From DASXMX01 sp036794395 (GTDB taxonomy: Bacteria; Planctomycetota; Phycisphaerae; Tepidisphaerales; Tepidisphaeraceae): a stretch of DNA of 5,976 nt. Location: NCBI GenBank assembly GCA_036794395.1, contig DAIRGS010000398.1:1-5976 (forward strand), given 5' to 3'. The notes under the pieces are model-generated. The model was not told where the DNA came from. It ran no database searches and saw only the letters and a program-made list of their open reading frames with translations. This document shows positions 1 to 5,960 of this stretch, one piece after another (the first letter of the stretch is position 1; every line of letters begins with the position of its first letter). The position numbers and the translations under genes were made by a program.

Positions 1-49
1 AATGTTGTAAATGCAGTCATGGCGCGGAGTTAGGGATTATCCGAATGGC

Positions 50-77
50 ATTCGGAGCCGTCCCGTTAAATCGGTCC
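50..77 (+). repeat. 28-bp direct repeat, copy 1
   Basis: ATTCGGAGCCGTC followed by the CGTTAAATCGGTCC module. It recurs at 167-194 with one mismatch (C63 against G180). In this copy the first six bases are also the right arm of a perfect hairpin at 41-55 (CCGAAT-GGC-ATTCGG). Confidence 0.85.
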
Positions 78-166
78 CGTCCCGTTAAATCGGTCCCGAA
101 TGTCGGTCGCAAATTGTCAGCCGTGCGGTTTACGCGTTCCGGGAACGATCGGACCGGTTGAAGGGA

Positions 167-194
167 ATTCGGAGCCGTCGCGTTAAATCGGTCC
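167..194 (+). repeat. 28-bp direct repeat, copy 2
   Basis: Second copy of the 50-77 element, 117 bp downstream, differing at one base. Each copy is followed directly by a second, shorter CGTTAAATCGGTCC (83-96 and 199-212), so a two-module block has been duplicated around a mostly unique spacer. Confidence 0.85.
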
Positions 195-237
195 GTCCCG
201 TTAAATCGGTCCAAAGACTCCCGACCCCTTATCCGTC

Positions 238-280
238 CCCCTTATCCGTCCCAAAGACTCCCGACCCCTTATCCGTCCCC
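238..280 (+). repeat. 43-bp exact repeat, copy 1
   Basis: It consists of CCCCTTATCCGTCCC, then AAAGACTCCCGA, then CCCCTTATCCGTCCCC. It is identical to 333-375. The inner 30 bp (251-280) also occur at 211-240 and 346-375. Confidence 0.92.
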
Positions 281-294
281 CCGTTTTGTGCGTC

Positions 295-329
295 GTTACT
301 AAATTCAGGGTTGTCCCGTTTTGTGCGTC
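295..329 (+). repeat. 35-bp exact repeat, copy 1
   Basis: GTTACTAAATTCAGGGTTGT joined to the CCGTTTTGTGCGTC module. It is identical to 387-421, offset by 92 bp. In this unit a CCGTTTTGTGCGTC module (281-294) fills the gap between the 43-bp and 35-bp repeats. Confidence 0.92.
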
Positions 330-332
330 CGA

Positions 333-375
333 CCCCTTATCCGTCCCAAAGACTCCCGACCCCTTATCCGTCCCC
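333..375 (+). repeat. 43-bp exact repeat, copy 2
   Basis: Identical to 238-280, offset by 95 bp. It is the first half of the second higher-order unit, whose second half is the 35-bp repeat at 387-421. Confidence 0.92.
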
Positions 376-386
376 TTATCCGTCCC

Positions 387-421
387 GTTACTAAATTCAG
401 GGTTGTCCCGTTTTGTGCGTC
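387..421 (+). repeat. 35-bp exact repeat, copy 2
   Basis: Identical to 295-329. In this unit the gap to the preceding 43-bp repeat is filled by another CCCCTTATCCGTCCC (372-386) instead of CCGTTTTGTGCGTC. A further CCGTTTTGTGCGTC follows at 424-437. Confidence 0.92.
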
Positions 422-472
422 TCCCGTTTTGTGCGTCCCAAGGTGAGTTAGCATCGCCCAGGGGCAATGCCC

Positions 473-478
473 AAGGAG
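473..478 (+). promoter_or_regulatory. Ribosome binding site deciding a GTG start
   Basis: AAGGAG lies 6 nt before GTG at 485, an ideal Shine-Dalgarno arrangement. An in-frame ATG at 467 lies upstream of this site. It has only AGGGG two bases before it and falls in a small GGGC-AAT-GCCC hairpin (462-472). The GTG is therefore the preferred start of the ATPase gene. Confidence 0.75.
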
Positions 479-484
479 CAAGAC

Positions 485-1708
485 GTGGCGAGAATTGAAG
501 GCATCACAATCAAGAACTATCGGGCGTTGAAGAACGTCACGATCGGCAAGACCTTCGAGCACCGGGACGGTTCGCCGCTTCCTTCAATGATGGCGGTCAT
601 CGGCCCCAACGGCAGCGGGAAAAGCACGCTGCTCGATGCCTTCGGGTTTCTGCGCGACTGCCTCAGTGACGGTGTGGAAGAGGCGTGCGAGCGCGGGACG
701 CGCGGTGGATTTGAGCGGTTGCGAACGAAGGACTCGACCGAGCCGATCCAGTTCGAAATCTACTATCGTCAGAGCGGCGACGAACGGCCGATCAGCTACA
801 GCCTCTGGGTAGGCGATGACAAGAACGGCCGGCCGTTCGTGCAGAAGGAACGTTTTCGTCAACGGAGGCTGGGCGCAAAACAAGGGTGGCCGTATTCGTT
901 TGTCGATTTGAAGAAAGGCAAAGGCATCGCGTGGGCGGGTGAGTCAACGGACGCGAAGGAAGGAAACCAGAAGGTCGCAGTCAATCTCGATGATCCACGG
1001 AAGCTGGCGATTACTTCGTTGGGAAACCTGACGGAGCACCCGCGGATCGTGCATTTCCGGGAGTTTCTGGAGGGGTGGTATCTTTCATATTTCGTACCCG
1101 ATCTGGCGCGTGGGATGCCGATGGCCGGCGCGCAGCGCAAGCTCAACACGCGCGGGGACAACCTGGCCAATTACGTGCAATTTCTTCAAAAGGAACACCC
1201 CAAGCGCTTCGCGGCGGTCCTGCGTGAGGTGGGAAGAAAGATTCCCGGCATCCAAAAGATCGACTTTAAGAAGGCCGAGGACGGGCGACTATTACTCCAG
1301 TTCAATGACCGCGGGTATGCCGACCCATTTTACGCGCAAAGCATGTCGGACGGAACGTTGAAATACTTCGCCTATATGTTGCTGCTGGAAGACCCCGAGC
1401 CGGCGCCCTTGATCGGAATTGAAGAGCCTGAGAACGGACTGCACCACCAGATTCTGGGGCCTCTGGCAACGGAGATGCGTAAACGGGCCAATGCCAAAGG
1501 TGGGCCGCAGATTCTGGTCACCACGCACGCGAATTATTTTGTCGATGCGCTGAAGCCGGAGGAGGTCTTCGTGCTCTACAAAGGCAAGAATGGCACGAGT
1601 TCGGTGAATTGCGCCGCCGACGACCCAGCCGTGGTGGGCATGGTGAAAGACGGTATTCCCCTGGGAAGTCTGTGGTACAGCAACCATCTGGGGGGCGGAA
1701 ACCCATGA
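485..1708 (+). CDS. AAA family ATPase (SMC/ABC-type, AAA_21/OLD-like)
   Basis: Predicted soluble ATPase of 407 residues from the GTG start (413 from the ATG at 467). The N-terminal strand (ARIEGITIKNYRAL) is typical of SMC/RecF/OLD-type ATPases. Visible motifs are Walker A GPNGSGKS at residues 40-47, a signature-like MSDGTLK at 287-293, Walker B LIGIEEPENG at 309-318 with paired glutamates E313/E314, and the switch histidine in VTTHA at H348. Between Walker A and the signature lies a divergent insert of about 240 residues. There is no fused TOPRIM domain; the next gene appears to supply it. Related ATPases act as sensor or motor subunits in anti-phage modules (PARIS AriA, the Gabija GajA N-terminus, retron and Abi ATPases). 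The 4-nt ATGA overlap with the next gene implies translational coupling. The ATPase fold is certain; a defence role is inferred from context. Confidence 0.92.
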   Translation: MARIEGITIKNYRALKNVTIGKTFEHRDGSPLPSMMAVIGPNGSGKSTLLDAFGFLRDCLSDGVEEACERGTRGGFERLRTKDSTEPIQFEIYYRQSGDERPISYSLWVGDDKNGRPFVQKERFRQRRLGAKQGWPYSFVDLKKGKGIAWAGESTDAKEGNQKVAVNLDDPRKLAITSLGNLTEHPRIVHFREFLEGWYLSYFVPDLARGMPMAGAQRKLNTRGDNLANYVQFLQKEHPKRFAAVLREVGRKIPGIQKIDFKKAEDGRLLLQFNDRGYADPFYAQSMSDGTLKYFAYMLLLEDPEPAPLIGIEEPENGLHHQILGPLATEMRKRANAKGGPQILVTTHANYFVDALKPEEVFVLYKGKNGTSSVNCAADDPAVVGMVKDGIPLGSLWYSNHLGGGNP

Positions 1709-2343
1709 GGTACATCGAGGTGTTGTGCGAAGGCAGTTCCGACGTGCCGGCACTAAGGGAGGTGCTCGTCCGACGGTTCAAGCTGAGCGAAAACGACCAT
1801 TTCCGGATTCATCCGCACCAAGGGAAAGGGAAACTACCTGAAAAGGCGCATCGCATGGGAAAGCCGGATCGTGCGAACAATTCCCTTCTGCACCAGCTCC
1901 CGATCAAGCTGAAGAACATGGGGCAGCAGTCGCAGGGCGGGTTTGAGGTGGCGGTGATCGTTGTGGTGGATGCTGACAACGATGACTGTGTGGACTTGAA
2001 GAAACAACTGCTGGATCTATACGCGGAACTTCCAACGAAGCCGCCGCGATGTTTGTTTAGGATCGCGGTGGAGGAGACCGAGAGCTGGTTCATCGCCGAA
2101 CCGAACGCCGTGAAGAAAGCTTATCCGAGGACGGACACTGCGGCCCTGGCAAGGTTGGGGAAAGACGCGATCTGCGGCGCGTGGGAATGCCTGGCGCGGG
2201 CGATCGGTGTTGATCGTGCTGCCTGTGGAGGAGGCGAAAAGACGGAGTGGGCCGCTGCCATTTCGCCCCACCTGAATCTGACGAAGCCGGAGTCACCGAG
2301 CCTTTCTGCACTTGTGACAGGTGTGGTCGAGCTTCTGAAGTGA
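1705..2343 (+). CDS. TOPRIM-like protein, DUF4276 family candidate
   Basis: A 212-residue protein beginning at the ATG that overlaps the ATPase stop (ATGA), preceded by the purine-rich GGGGGCGG. It has the order of acidic motifs expected of a compact TOPRIM fold: an N-terminal strand ending in a glutamate (VLCEGSSD, E9), a hydrophobic strand followed by DADND (D89, D91, D93), then EETESWFIAE at residues 123-132. The last resembles the conserved Glu-x-Trp block of DUF4276 proteins, which are often encoded beside AAA ATPases. TOPRIM proteins paired with OLD-like ATPases act as metal-dependent nucleases; AriB of PARIS is the tRNA-cutting example. I infer a nuclease or effector role controlled by the upstream ATPase. 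No signal peptide or membrane segment is visible. The family name comes from motif recall, so the TOPRIM-type assignment is firmer than the DUF number. Confidence 0.75.
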   Translation: MRYIEVLCEGSSDVPALREVLVRRFKLSENDHFRIHPHQGKGKLPEKAHRMGKPDRANNSLLHQLPIKLKNMGQQSQGGFEVAVIVVVDADNDDCVDLKKQLLDLYAELPTKPPRCLFRIAVEETESWFIAEPNAVKKAYPRTDTAALARLGKDAICGAWECLARAIGVDRAACGGGEKTEWAAAISPHLNLTKPESPSLSALVTGVVELLK

Positions 2344-2348
2344 AAGGA
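2343..2348 (+). promoter_or_regulatory. Ribosome binding site of the helicase-nuclease gene
   Basis: AAAGGA starts at the last base of the preceding TGA and lies 5 nt before the GTG at 2354. It supports that start and re-initiation within one transcript. Confidence 0.7.
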
Positions 2349-2353
2349 CGCGC

Positions 2354-5059
2354 GTGGACTTCGACCTGAAGAAATACCAGGAGTGCTGCCTTAAGACACT
2401 TGAGCGTTTCCTGCTGCGCGCCCGCGACGCTGGGGCGAAGGCCGCGTTCAACGCCAGCGACAGCCGGCCGACCGACAAATGGGGGCGGCGGCAGGAATAC
2501 GCGACGATTCCCAACTGGCCGGAGAGCGAGGCGTTTCCGTATGTTTGCCTGCGCGTGCCCACTGGCGGGGGCAAGACGATTATCGCCGCGCATGCCGTGG
2601 GCGTGGCAACGAAGAAGTTTTTGCAGGCGGAGCGTTCGGTGGTGCTGTGGCTCGCCCCGTCGGAGCCGATCGTCACGCAGACAATAAAGGCGGTGCGCGA
2701 CCGGCATCATCCGTACCGGCGGGCGCTTGACGACGCTTTTGGGGGTTGCGTCACCGTGCTCGACGTGGACGAGGCGCTCTATGTAAAGCCAGGGACGATG
2801 GATGCGGATACGACGATCATCGTCACCACGATTCAGGCGTTTCGGCGGGAGAAGAAAGAGGGTTTGCGGGTTTACCGCGGTAACGGCGAATTGATCGATC
2901 ACTTCGCGAACCTGTCGGCGAAGCAGACGGCGCTGCTGGAACAGACCGACGACGAAGGCCAGCCGGTGGCATCGGGCGGGGTGTACTCGAAAAGCCTGGC
3001 GAACGTGCTGCGGCTGCGCATGCCGATCGTCATAGTGGATGAGGCGCACAACGCGCGAAGCGATCTTTCGTTCGAGATGCTGCGGCGATTTAATCCCAGC
3101 GCGATCATCGAGCTGACCGCGACGCCCGCGCCGCATACGAGGAAAAACGTCGGCAGCAATGTGCTGCTGAGCGTGACGGCGGCGGACCTGAAGGCTGAGC
3201 AGATGATCAAGCTTCCGATCCGCATGGTCGCGCGCACCAACCCGCAGGAGGCCATCTCATCGGCGATCAACAAGCGAGAGCAGTTGGAACGGCTTGCGGC
3301 TGAGGAAGAAAGCATCGGCGGTAAATATATTCGCCCCATCGTGCTCTTTCAGGCGCAAAGCAAGCAGGAAGGCGAGCAGCGCATCACGGCGGAGGTCCTG
3401 AGGGAACTTCTGATCAAAGATTACGACGTGAAGGAGACGGAGGTCGCGGTTCGCATCTCTGGCACAAACGAACTGCCTGACGACGTGATGAGCCGCGATT
3501 GCAAGTTGAAGTATGTCATCACCGTCAGTGCGCTGCGCGAGGGGTGGGATTGCCCGTTTGCGTACGTGTTGTGCAGCGTGGCAAATCTCTCCGCCGCCGG
3601 TGCGGTGGAACAAATTCTCGGCCGGGTGCTACGACTGCCCTATGCGAAGGAGAAGCGCACGCCGCAACTGAATCAGGCATATGCGTACGTGACCAGCACG
3701 GCATTTCAGGAGGCAGCATCGTCAATCAAGGACGCGCTGGTGGAAAGCGGGTTCGAGAGGTACGAGGCCGATGCCGCCGTGATTGACGACGGCCCCGGCG
3801 GCGGGTTGGAGCCCGACAGCAGCCCGTTGTTCGGGAAAACCGTGGCGGAAGTGGTGACGACGAGGCCCGCGCCCGAAGCGATGGCCGCGCTTCCGAAGCC
3901 GGTGCGCGAGGGGGTGACGTTCCAGAAGCGGGCCGACACCGGCGAAACGGAACTGATCTGGACAGGCGGCCTGCTGACAAACCAACAGGCGGAGAAGCTA
4001 TCGGCGGTGTTCACCGCCGCGGAGGACCAGCGCGCGGTACAGAAGATCGTGCGAAGGTCCGAAGGCCGCGACGACAACCCTGCCGCGTTCGGCGATCGCC
4101 TGGACGTGCCACAGCATGCAGTAGCCGACCCGACGTCGCCCGTCGGGTGGACGTTATTTGACATTGGCGACCGGGAGATCGAATGGTCGTTGTCCGACTG
4201 CGACGCAAAAATTGGGGAAGACGCGTTGAATCCCGCGATGACGACTGCGGCCGGCGCGACGATCGACGTAGCCGCGGGCGGGAAGGTGGCGGTGGAACTG
4301 CTGACCCGCCTTCAGGAGCAGATGCAACTCCGCGACCTGCGCGGCCCCAAGACGCCCGAACGGATGGAGGAATGGCTCGACCGGGAAATGGACGTGCCCG
4401 AGGCGACGCAACGCGAGCGCCGGGAGTACATCGCCCGCGTGATCGGTCATCTCACCGTGACGCGCGGCATGAGCTTCGAGCAACTCGTGCCCCTGCGATG
4501 GCGGCTGGTAAACGCGATCGAGATAAAGATCGACGAGCACCGTATGAAGGCGGCGAGACGGACGTACCAGCAGGTCTTGTTCGAGGACAAGGGCCCGAAG
4601 GTGGAAGTGAGGCCGGAGGTTGTATTCGAATTCCCCCGGCAGTTGGGTGTGTATCCCGTGGTGAGCAATTACGACGGGAACCTGGTGCTGCGCAAGCACT
4701 TCTATAAGAACATCGCAGCGATGGAGCCGGAGGAGGCCGCGTGCGCTGCGCTGATCGCAGCGCACCCGAACGTGGCATACTGGGTCCGCAATCTGACGCG
4801 CGGGCAATTCGCGTTCCGTTTGCCCTTATCGGATCGTGGGTTCTATCCGGATTTTGTCGCAATGCTGAAGGACGGGCGAATTGCCGTCATCGAATACAAG
4901 GGCGCGGTTTATCGAACCAATGACGACTCAAAGGAGAAGGATTTGATTGGAAAACTATGGGCGGCTCGCAGTGGCGGTCGATGTGTCTTTGAACTGGTTG
5001 GGCTCGATGACATGCAGCAGCGGATTGAACAGGCCCTGTCGGTGAAGCAAGTTCGTTGA
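2354..5059 (+). CDS. DEAH helicase with C-terminal PD-(D/E)xK nuclease, type III Res-like
   Basis: A 901-residue protein starting at GTG, 10 nt after the previous stop. It has a complete SF2 helicase core: PTGGGKT (Walker A, 69-75), VDEAH (D229-H232), LTATP (254-258), ALREGWDCP (motif V, 393-401) and QILGRVLRLP (motif VI, 420-429). The motif V and VI forms and the length (Res subunits are about 900-1000) fit type III restriction Res proteins. The C-terminus has FYPDF (D833), then IEYKG (E847, K849), a PD-(D/E)xK endonuclease site, followed by a Lys/Asp-rich helix as in Res nucleases. The region between about 480 and 800 is family-specific and I recognise no named domain there. It probably translocates on duplex DNA and cuts it. 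Type III enzymes need a Mod subunit for recognition and protection; none is encoded here. This suggests a role with the two upstream genes, or a Mod elsewhere. All motifs are intact. Confidence 0.9.
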   Translation: MDFDLKKYQECCLKTLERFLLRARDAGAKAAFNASDSRPTDKWGRRQEYATIPNWPESEAFPYVCLRVPTGGGKTIIAAHAVGVATKKFLQAERSVVLWLAPSEPIVTQTIKAVRDRHHPYRRALDDAFGGCVTVLDVDEALYVKPGTMDADTTIIVTTIQAFRREKKEGLRVYRGNGELIDHFANLSAKQTALLEQTDDEGQPVASGGVYSKSLANVLRLRMPIVIVDEAHNARSDLSFEMLRRFNPSAIIELTATPAPHTRKNVGSNVLLSVTAADLKAEQMIKLPIRMVARTNPQEAISSAINKREQLERLAAEEESIGGKYIRPIVLFQAQSKQEGEQRITAEVLRELLIKDYDVKETEVAVRISGTNELPDDVMSRDCKLKYVITVSALREGWDCPFAYVLCSVANLSAAGAVEQILGRVLRLPYAKEKRTPQLNQAYAYVTSTAFQEAASSIKDALVESGFERYEADAAVIDDGPGGGLEPDSSPLFGKTVAEVVTTRPAPEAMAALPKPVREGVTFQKRADTGETELIWTGGLLTNQQAEKLSAVFTAAEDQRAVQKIVRRSEGRDDNPAAFGDRLDVPQHAVADPTSPVGWTLFDIGDREIEWSLSDCDAKIGEDALNPAMTTAAGATIDVAAGGKVAVELLTRLQEQMQLRDLRGPKTPERMEEWLDREMDVPEATQRERREYIARVIGHLTVTRGMSFEQLVPLRWRLVNAIEIKIDEHRMKAARRTYQQVLFEDKGPKVEVRPEVVFEFPRQLGVYPVVSNYDGNLVLRKHFYKNIAAMEPEEAACAALIAAHPNVAYWVRNLTRGQFAFRLPLSDRGFYPDFVAMLKDGRIAVIEYKGAVYRTNDDSKEKDLIGKLWAARSGGRCVFELVGLDDMQQRIEQALSVKQVR

Positions 5060-5154
5060 ACGAAGAAGAGAACCGGCGGCGCAGGGCATCGTTTCCAGGT
5101 AGATGCAGCTTGAGATTTTATCGTGGTGGGGATGGGTTGACGGCGGGGGAGTCG

Positions 5155-5177
5155 CCGAAGCGCGCGGAGCCCTTCGG
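5155..5177. terminator. Possible hairpin between convergent genes
   Basis: CCGAAG and CTTCGG form a perfect 6-bp stem around an 11-base G/C-rich loop. It lies in the 153-bp gap between the operon stop and the efp stop, so it could slow transcription from either side. No T-run follows on either strand, so it is not a standard intrinsic terminator. I see no other gene or strong terminator in 5060-5212. Confidence 0.3.
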
Positions 5178-5212
5178 ATGGCGTGGGCGATCTGTGGGCA
5201 GTTGGCCGCGAA

Positions 5213-5767
5213 CTAAGCCCGGCTGAGATATTCGCCGGTTTCGGTGCTGACGCGGATGGTTTCGCCGATTGCAATAAATCCCGGCACACGCGTTCGAAGC
5301 CCGGTTTCGAGCTCGGCGTCCTTGAGCTGATTCGTGGCGGTCGAGCCCTTGATGATCGGCGGGGTGTCCTTGATTAACAGATCTACCGTCTTGGGCATTT
5401 CGTATGAGACGATCTTGCCCTCGTGATACATCGCCGTGAGCGGCGTATTGGGCTTGAGGTAAAGGATGTCGTCGCCGAAAACGACCTTGGGAATGGAATC
5501 CTGCTCGTAACTTTCCATGTCCATCAGGACGTGGCCATCGTTGTCCGAGTAAAGGTATTCCACCTGCCGGCGATCGAGCGTGGCGGTCTCAATGTCGTCC
5601 GTCGCGCCCACCCGTTTGTCCAGGATGGTGCCCTTGGACACATCCCGCATCTTGAACTGCACTTTGGCTCGAAGGTTACCCGGGGTATTGTGATCCGCGC
5701 TGGTGACAATGCACAGCTTACCGTCGATGATGACCGCCTGACCGCGACGAACTTCACTGGCTCTCAT
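5213..5767 (-). CDS. efp: Elongation factor P (EF-P/YeiP family)
   Basis: A 184-residue translation factor. EF-P binds ribosomes stalled at polyproline stretches, between the P and E sites, and promotes peptide-bond formation. The protein has the usual three-barrel length. It opens with a KOW-like domain (MRASEVRRGQAVIIDGK). The middle OB domain carries TLDRRQVEYLY and a VLMDMESYEQ block, and the C-terminal OB domain includes a near match to the EF-P signature at residues 149-168 (KDAELETG then RVPGFIAIG). The tip loop of domain I reads TPGNLRAK: asparagine 31 sits where E. coli EF-P has the beta-lysylated lysine of PGKG. The middle domain (DRRQVEY, MPKTVDL) looks closer to the YeiP/EfpL branch than to E. 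coli EF-P. No modification enzyme is encoded here. The ATG start has an AGAGGAAG ribosome site and an upstream promoter. It converges with the operon and appears to be an independent housekeeping gene. Confidence 0.96.
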   Translation of the reverse strand: MRASEVRRGQAVIIDGKLCIVTSADHNTPGNLRAKVQFKMRDVSKGTILDKRVGATDDIETATLDRRQVEYLYSDNDGHVLMDMESYEQDSIPKVVFGDDILYLKPNTPLTAMYHEGKIVSYEMPKTVDLLIKDTPPIIKGSTATNQLKDAELETGLRTRVPGFIAIGETIRVSTETGEYLSRA

Positions 5768-5774
5768 TGATGCG

Positions 5775-5782
5775 CTTCCTCT
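5775..5782 (-). promoter_or_regulatory. Ribosome binding site of efp
   Basis: On the minus strand AGAGGAAG precedes the ATG with about 8 nt between the GAGGAA core and the start codon. This fixes the EF-P start at 5767. Confidence 0.75.
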
Positions 5783-5796
5783 AATCCAAACGATCA

Positions 5797-5870
5797 GTAA
5801 TGGCTTAAGCTACAGATGGTACGCTTACCGGCAGGAACGGGTCGAGGAATCTAACCGTACTGGCCTAAGC
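5797..5870. repeat. Pair of 14-bp imperfect direct repeats at the efp promoter
   Basis: GTAATGGCTTAAGC (5797-5810) and GTACTGGCCTAAGC (5857-5870) match at 12 of 14 positions, with starts exactly 60 bp apart. The first contains the palindrome GCTTAAGC (5803-5810). One copy lies in the leader and the other between the -35 and -10 boxes, positions where a regulator could bind. A chance or decayed repeat is equally possible. Confidence 0.5.
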
Positions 5871-5876
5871 CGTCAA
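5848..5876 (-). promoter_or_regulatory. Sigma70-like promoter for efp
   Basis: On the minus strand TTGACG (5871-5876) is followed after exactly 17 nt by TAGATT (5848-5853), matching the -35 box at 5 of 6 and the -10 box at 4 of 6 positions. Transcription would begin near 5841, giving a leader of about 74 nt before efp. The spacer contains one copy of the imperfect 14-bp direct repeat described at 5797-5870. Confidence 0.6.
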
Positions 5877-5934
5877 ACGAGAATGGGAACCAAATGACGG
5901 CCAGGGTCCGTGACACTTTAGGCGGGCCTCTTCT

Positions 5935-5960
5935 CCCTCCACCGGTACGCCGGGGGAGGG
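5935..5960. repeat. G/C-rich inverted repeat with UNCG-type loop
   Basis: CCCTCCACCGG pairs with CCGGGGGAGGG around a TACG loop, 10 of 11 positions paired (A5941 opposite G5954). There is no T-run after it, so it is not a clear terminator. Such C/T-rich to G/A-rich hairpins are common dispersed intergenic elements in high-G+C genomes, and this could be one copy. Its right arm overlaps a G-quadruplex-type run at 5952-5974. I see no gene in 5877-5976. Confidence 0.7.

Larger units (their letters stand above)
50..437. repeat. Mosaic array of short modular repeats
   Basis: This non-coding stretch is built almost wholly from a few short words that recur exactly. On the plus strand these are CGTTAAATCGGTCC at 64, 83, 181 and 199; CCCCTTATCCGTCCC at 225, 238, 265, 333, 360 and 372; CCGTTTTGTGCGTC at 281, 316, 408 and 424; and AAAGACTCCCGA within the 30-bp copies. 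Words join at a shared GTCC (GGAC on the other strand), so neighbouring copies overlap by one to a few bases. An 84-bp stretch (97-180) separates the first two CGTTAAATCGGTCC copies from the rest and is largely unique, apart from its last 14 bases, which begin the second 28-bp repeat. Open frames across it give Pro/Ser/Tyr-rich repeats and are not proteins. The G-rich modules read on the minus strand recall dispersed palindromic or RAYT-associated repeats of Planctomycetota-type genomes, but no transposase is present. The array ends only 47 bp before the operon start. Confidence 0.9.

Noticed and set aside
1..33. Frame 1 reads NVVNAVMARS then TAG, possibly the tail of an upstream gene
   Set aside because: Ten residues are too few to judge, and a stop in any frame is expected by chance here.
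158..394. Open frames with Pro/Ser/Tyr-rich repeats in the array (both strands)
   Set aside because: They only mirror the DNA modules, differ in every frame, have no ribosome site or recognisable domain, and overlap each other.
225..437. CRISPR array
   Set aside because: Repeat words differ in type and spacing, overlap each other, and leave no uniform unique spacers. No cas gene is nearby.
429..454. Promoter for the operon (TTGTGC and TAGCAT)
   Set aside because: The boxes are only 14 nt apart and match poorly, so the operon promoter remains unlocated.
2090..3136. 348-residue antisense open frame
   Set aside because: It runs opposite two genes with conserved motifs, is Arg/His-rich as shadow frames in G+C-rich DNA are, and shows no known motif.
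2354..5059. Naming the locus a type III restriction-modification system
   Set aside because: No Mod methyltransferase is present and the gene is tied to an ATPase/TOPRIM pair, so only the Res-like architecture is claimed.
5141..5157. CGGCG...CGCCG hairpin as a terminator
   Set aside because: It has only a 5-bp stem with a 7-base loop and no T-run, which is common by chance in such G+C-rich sequence.
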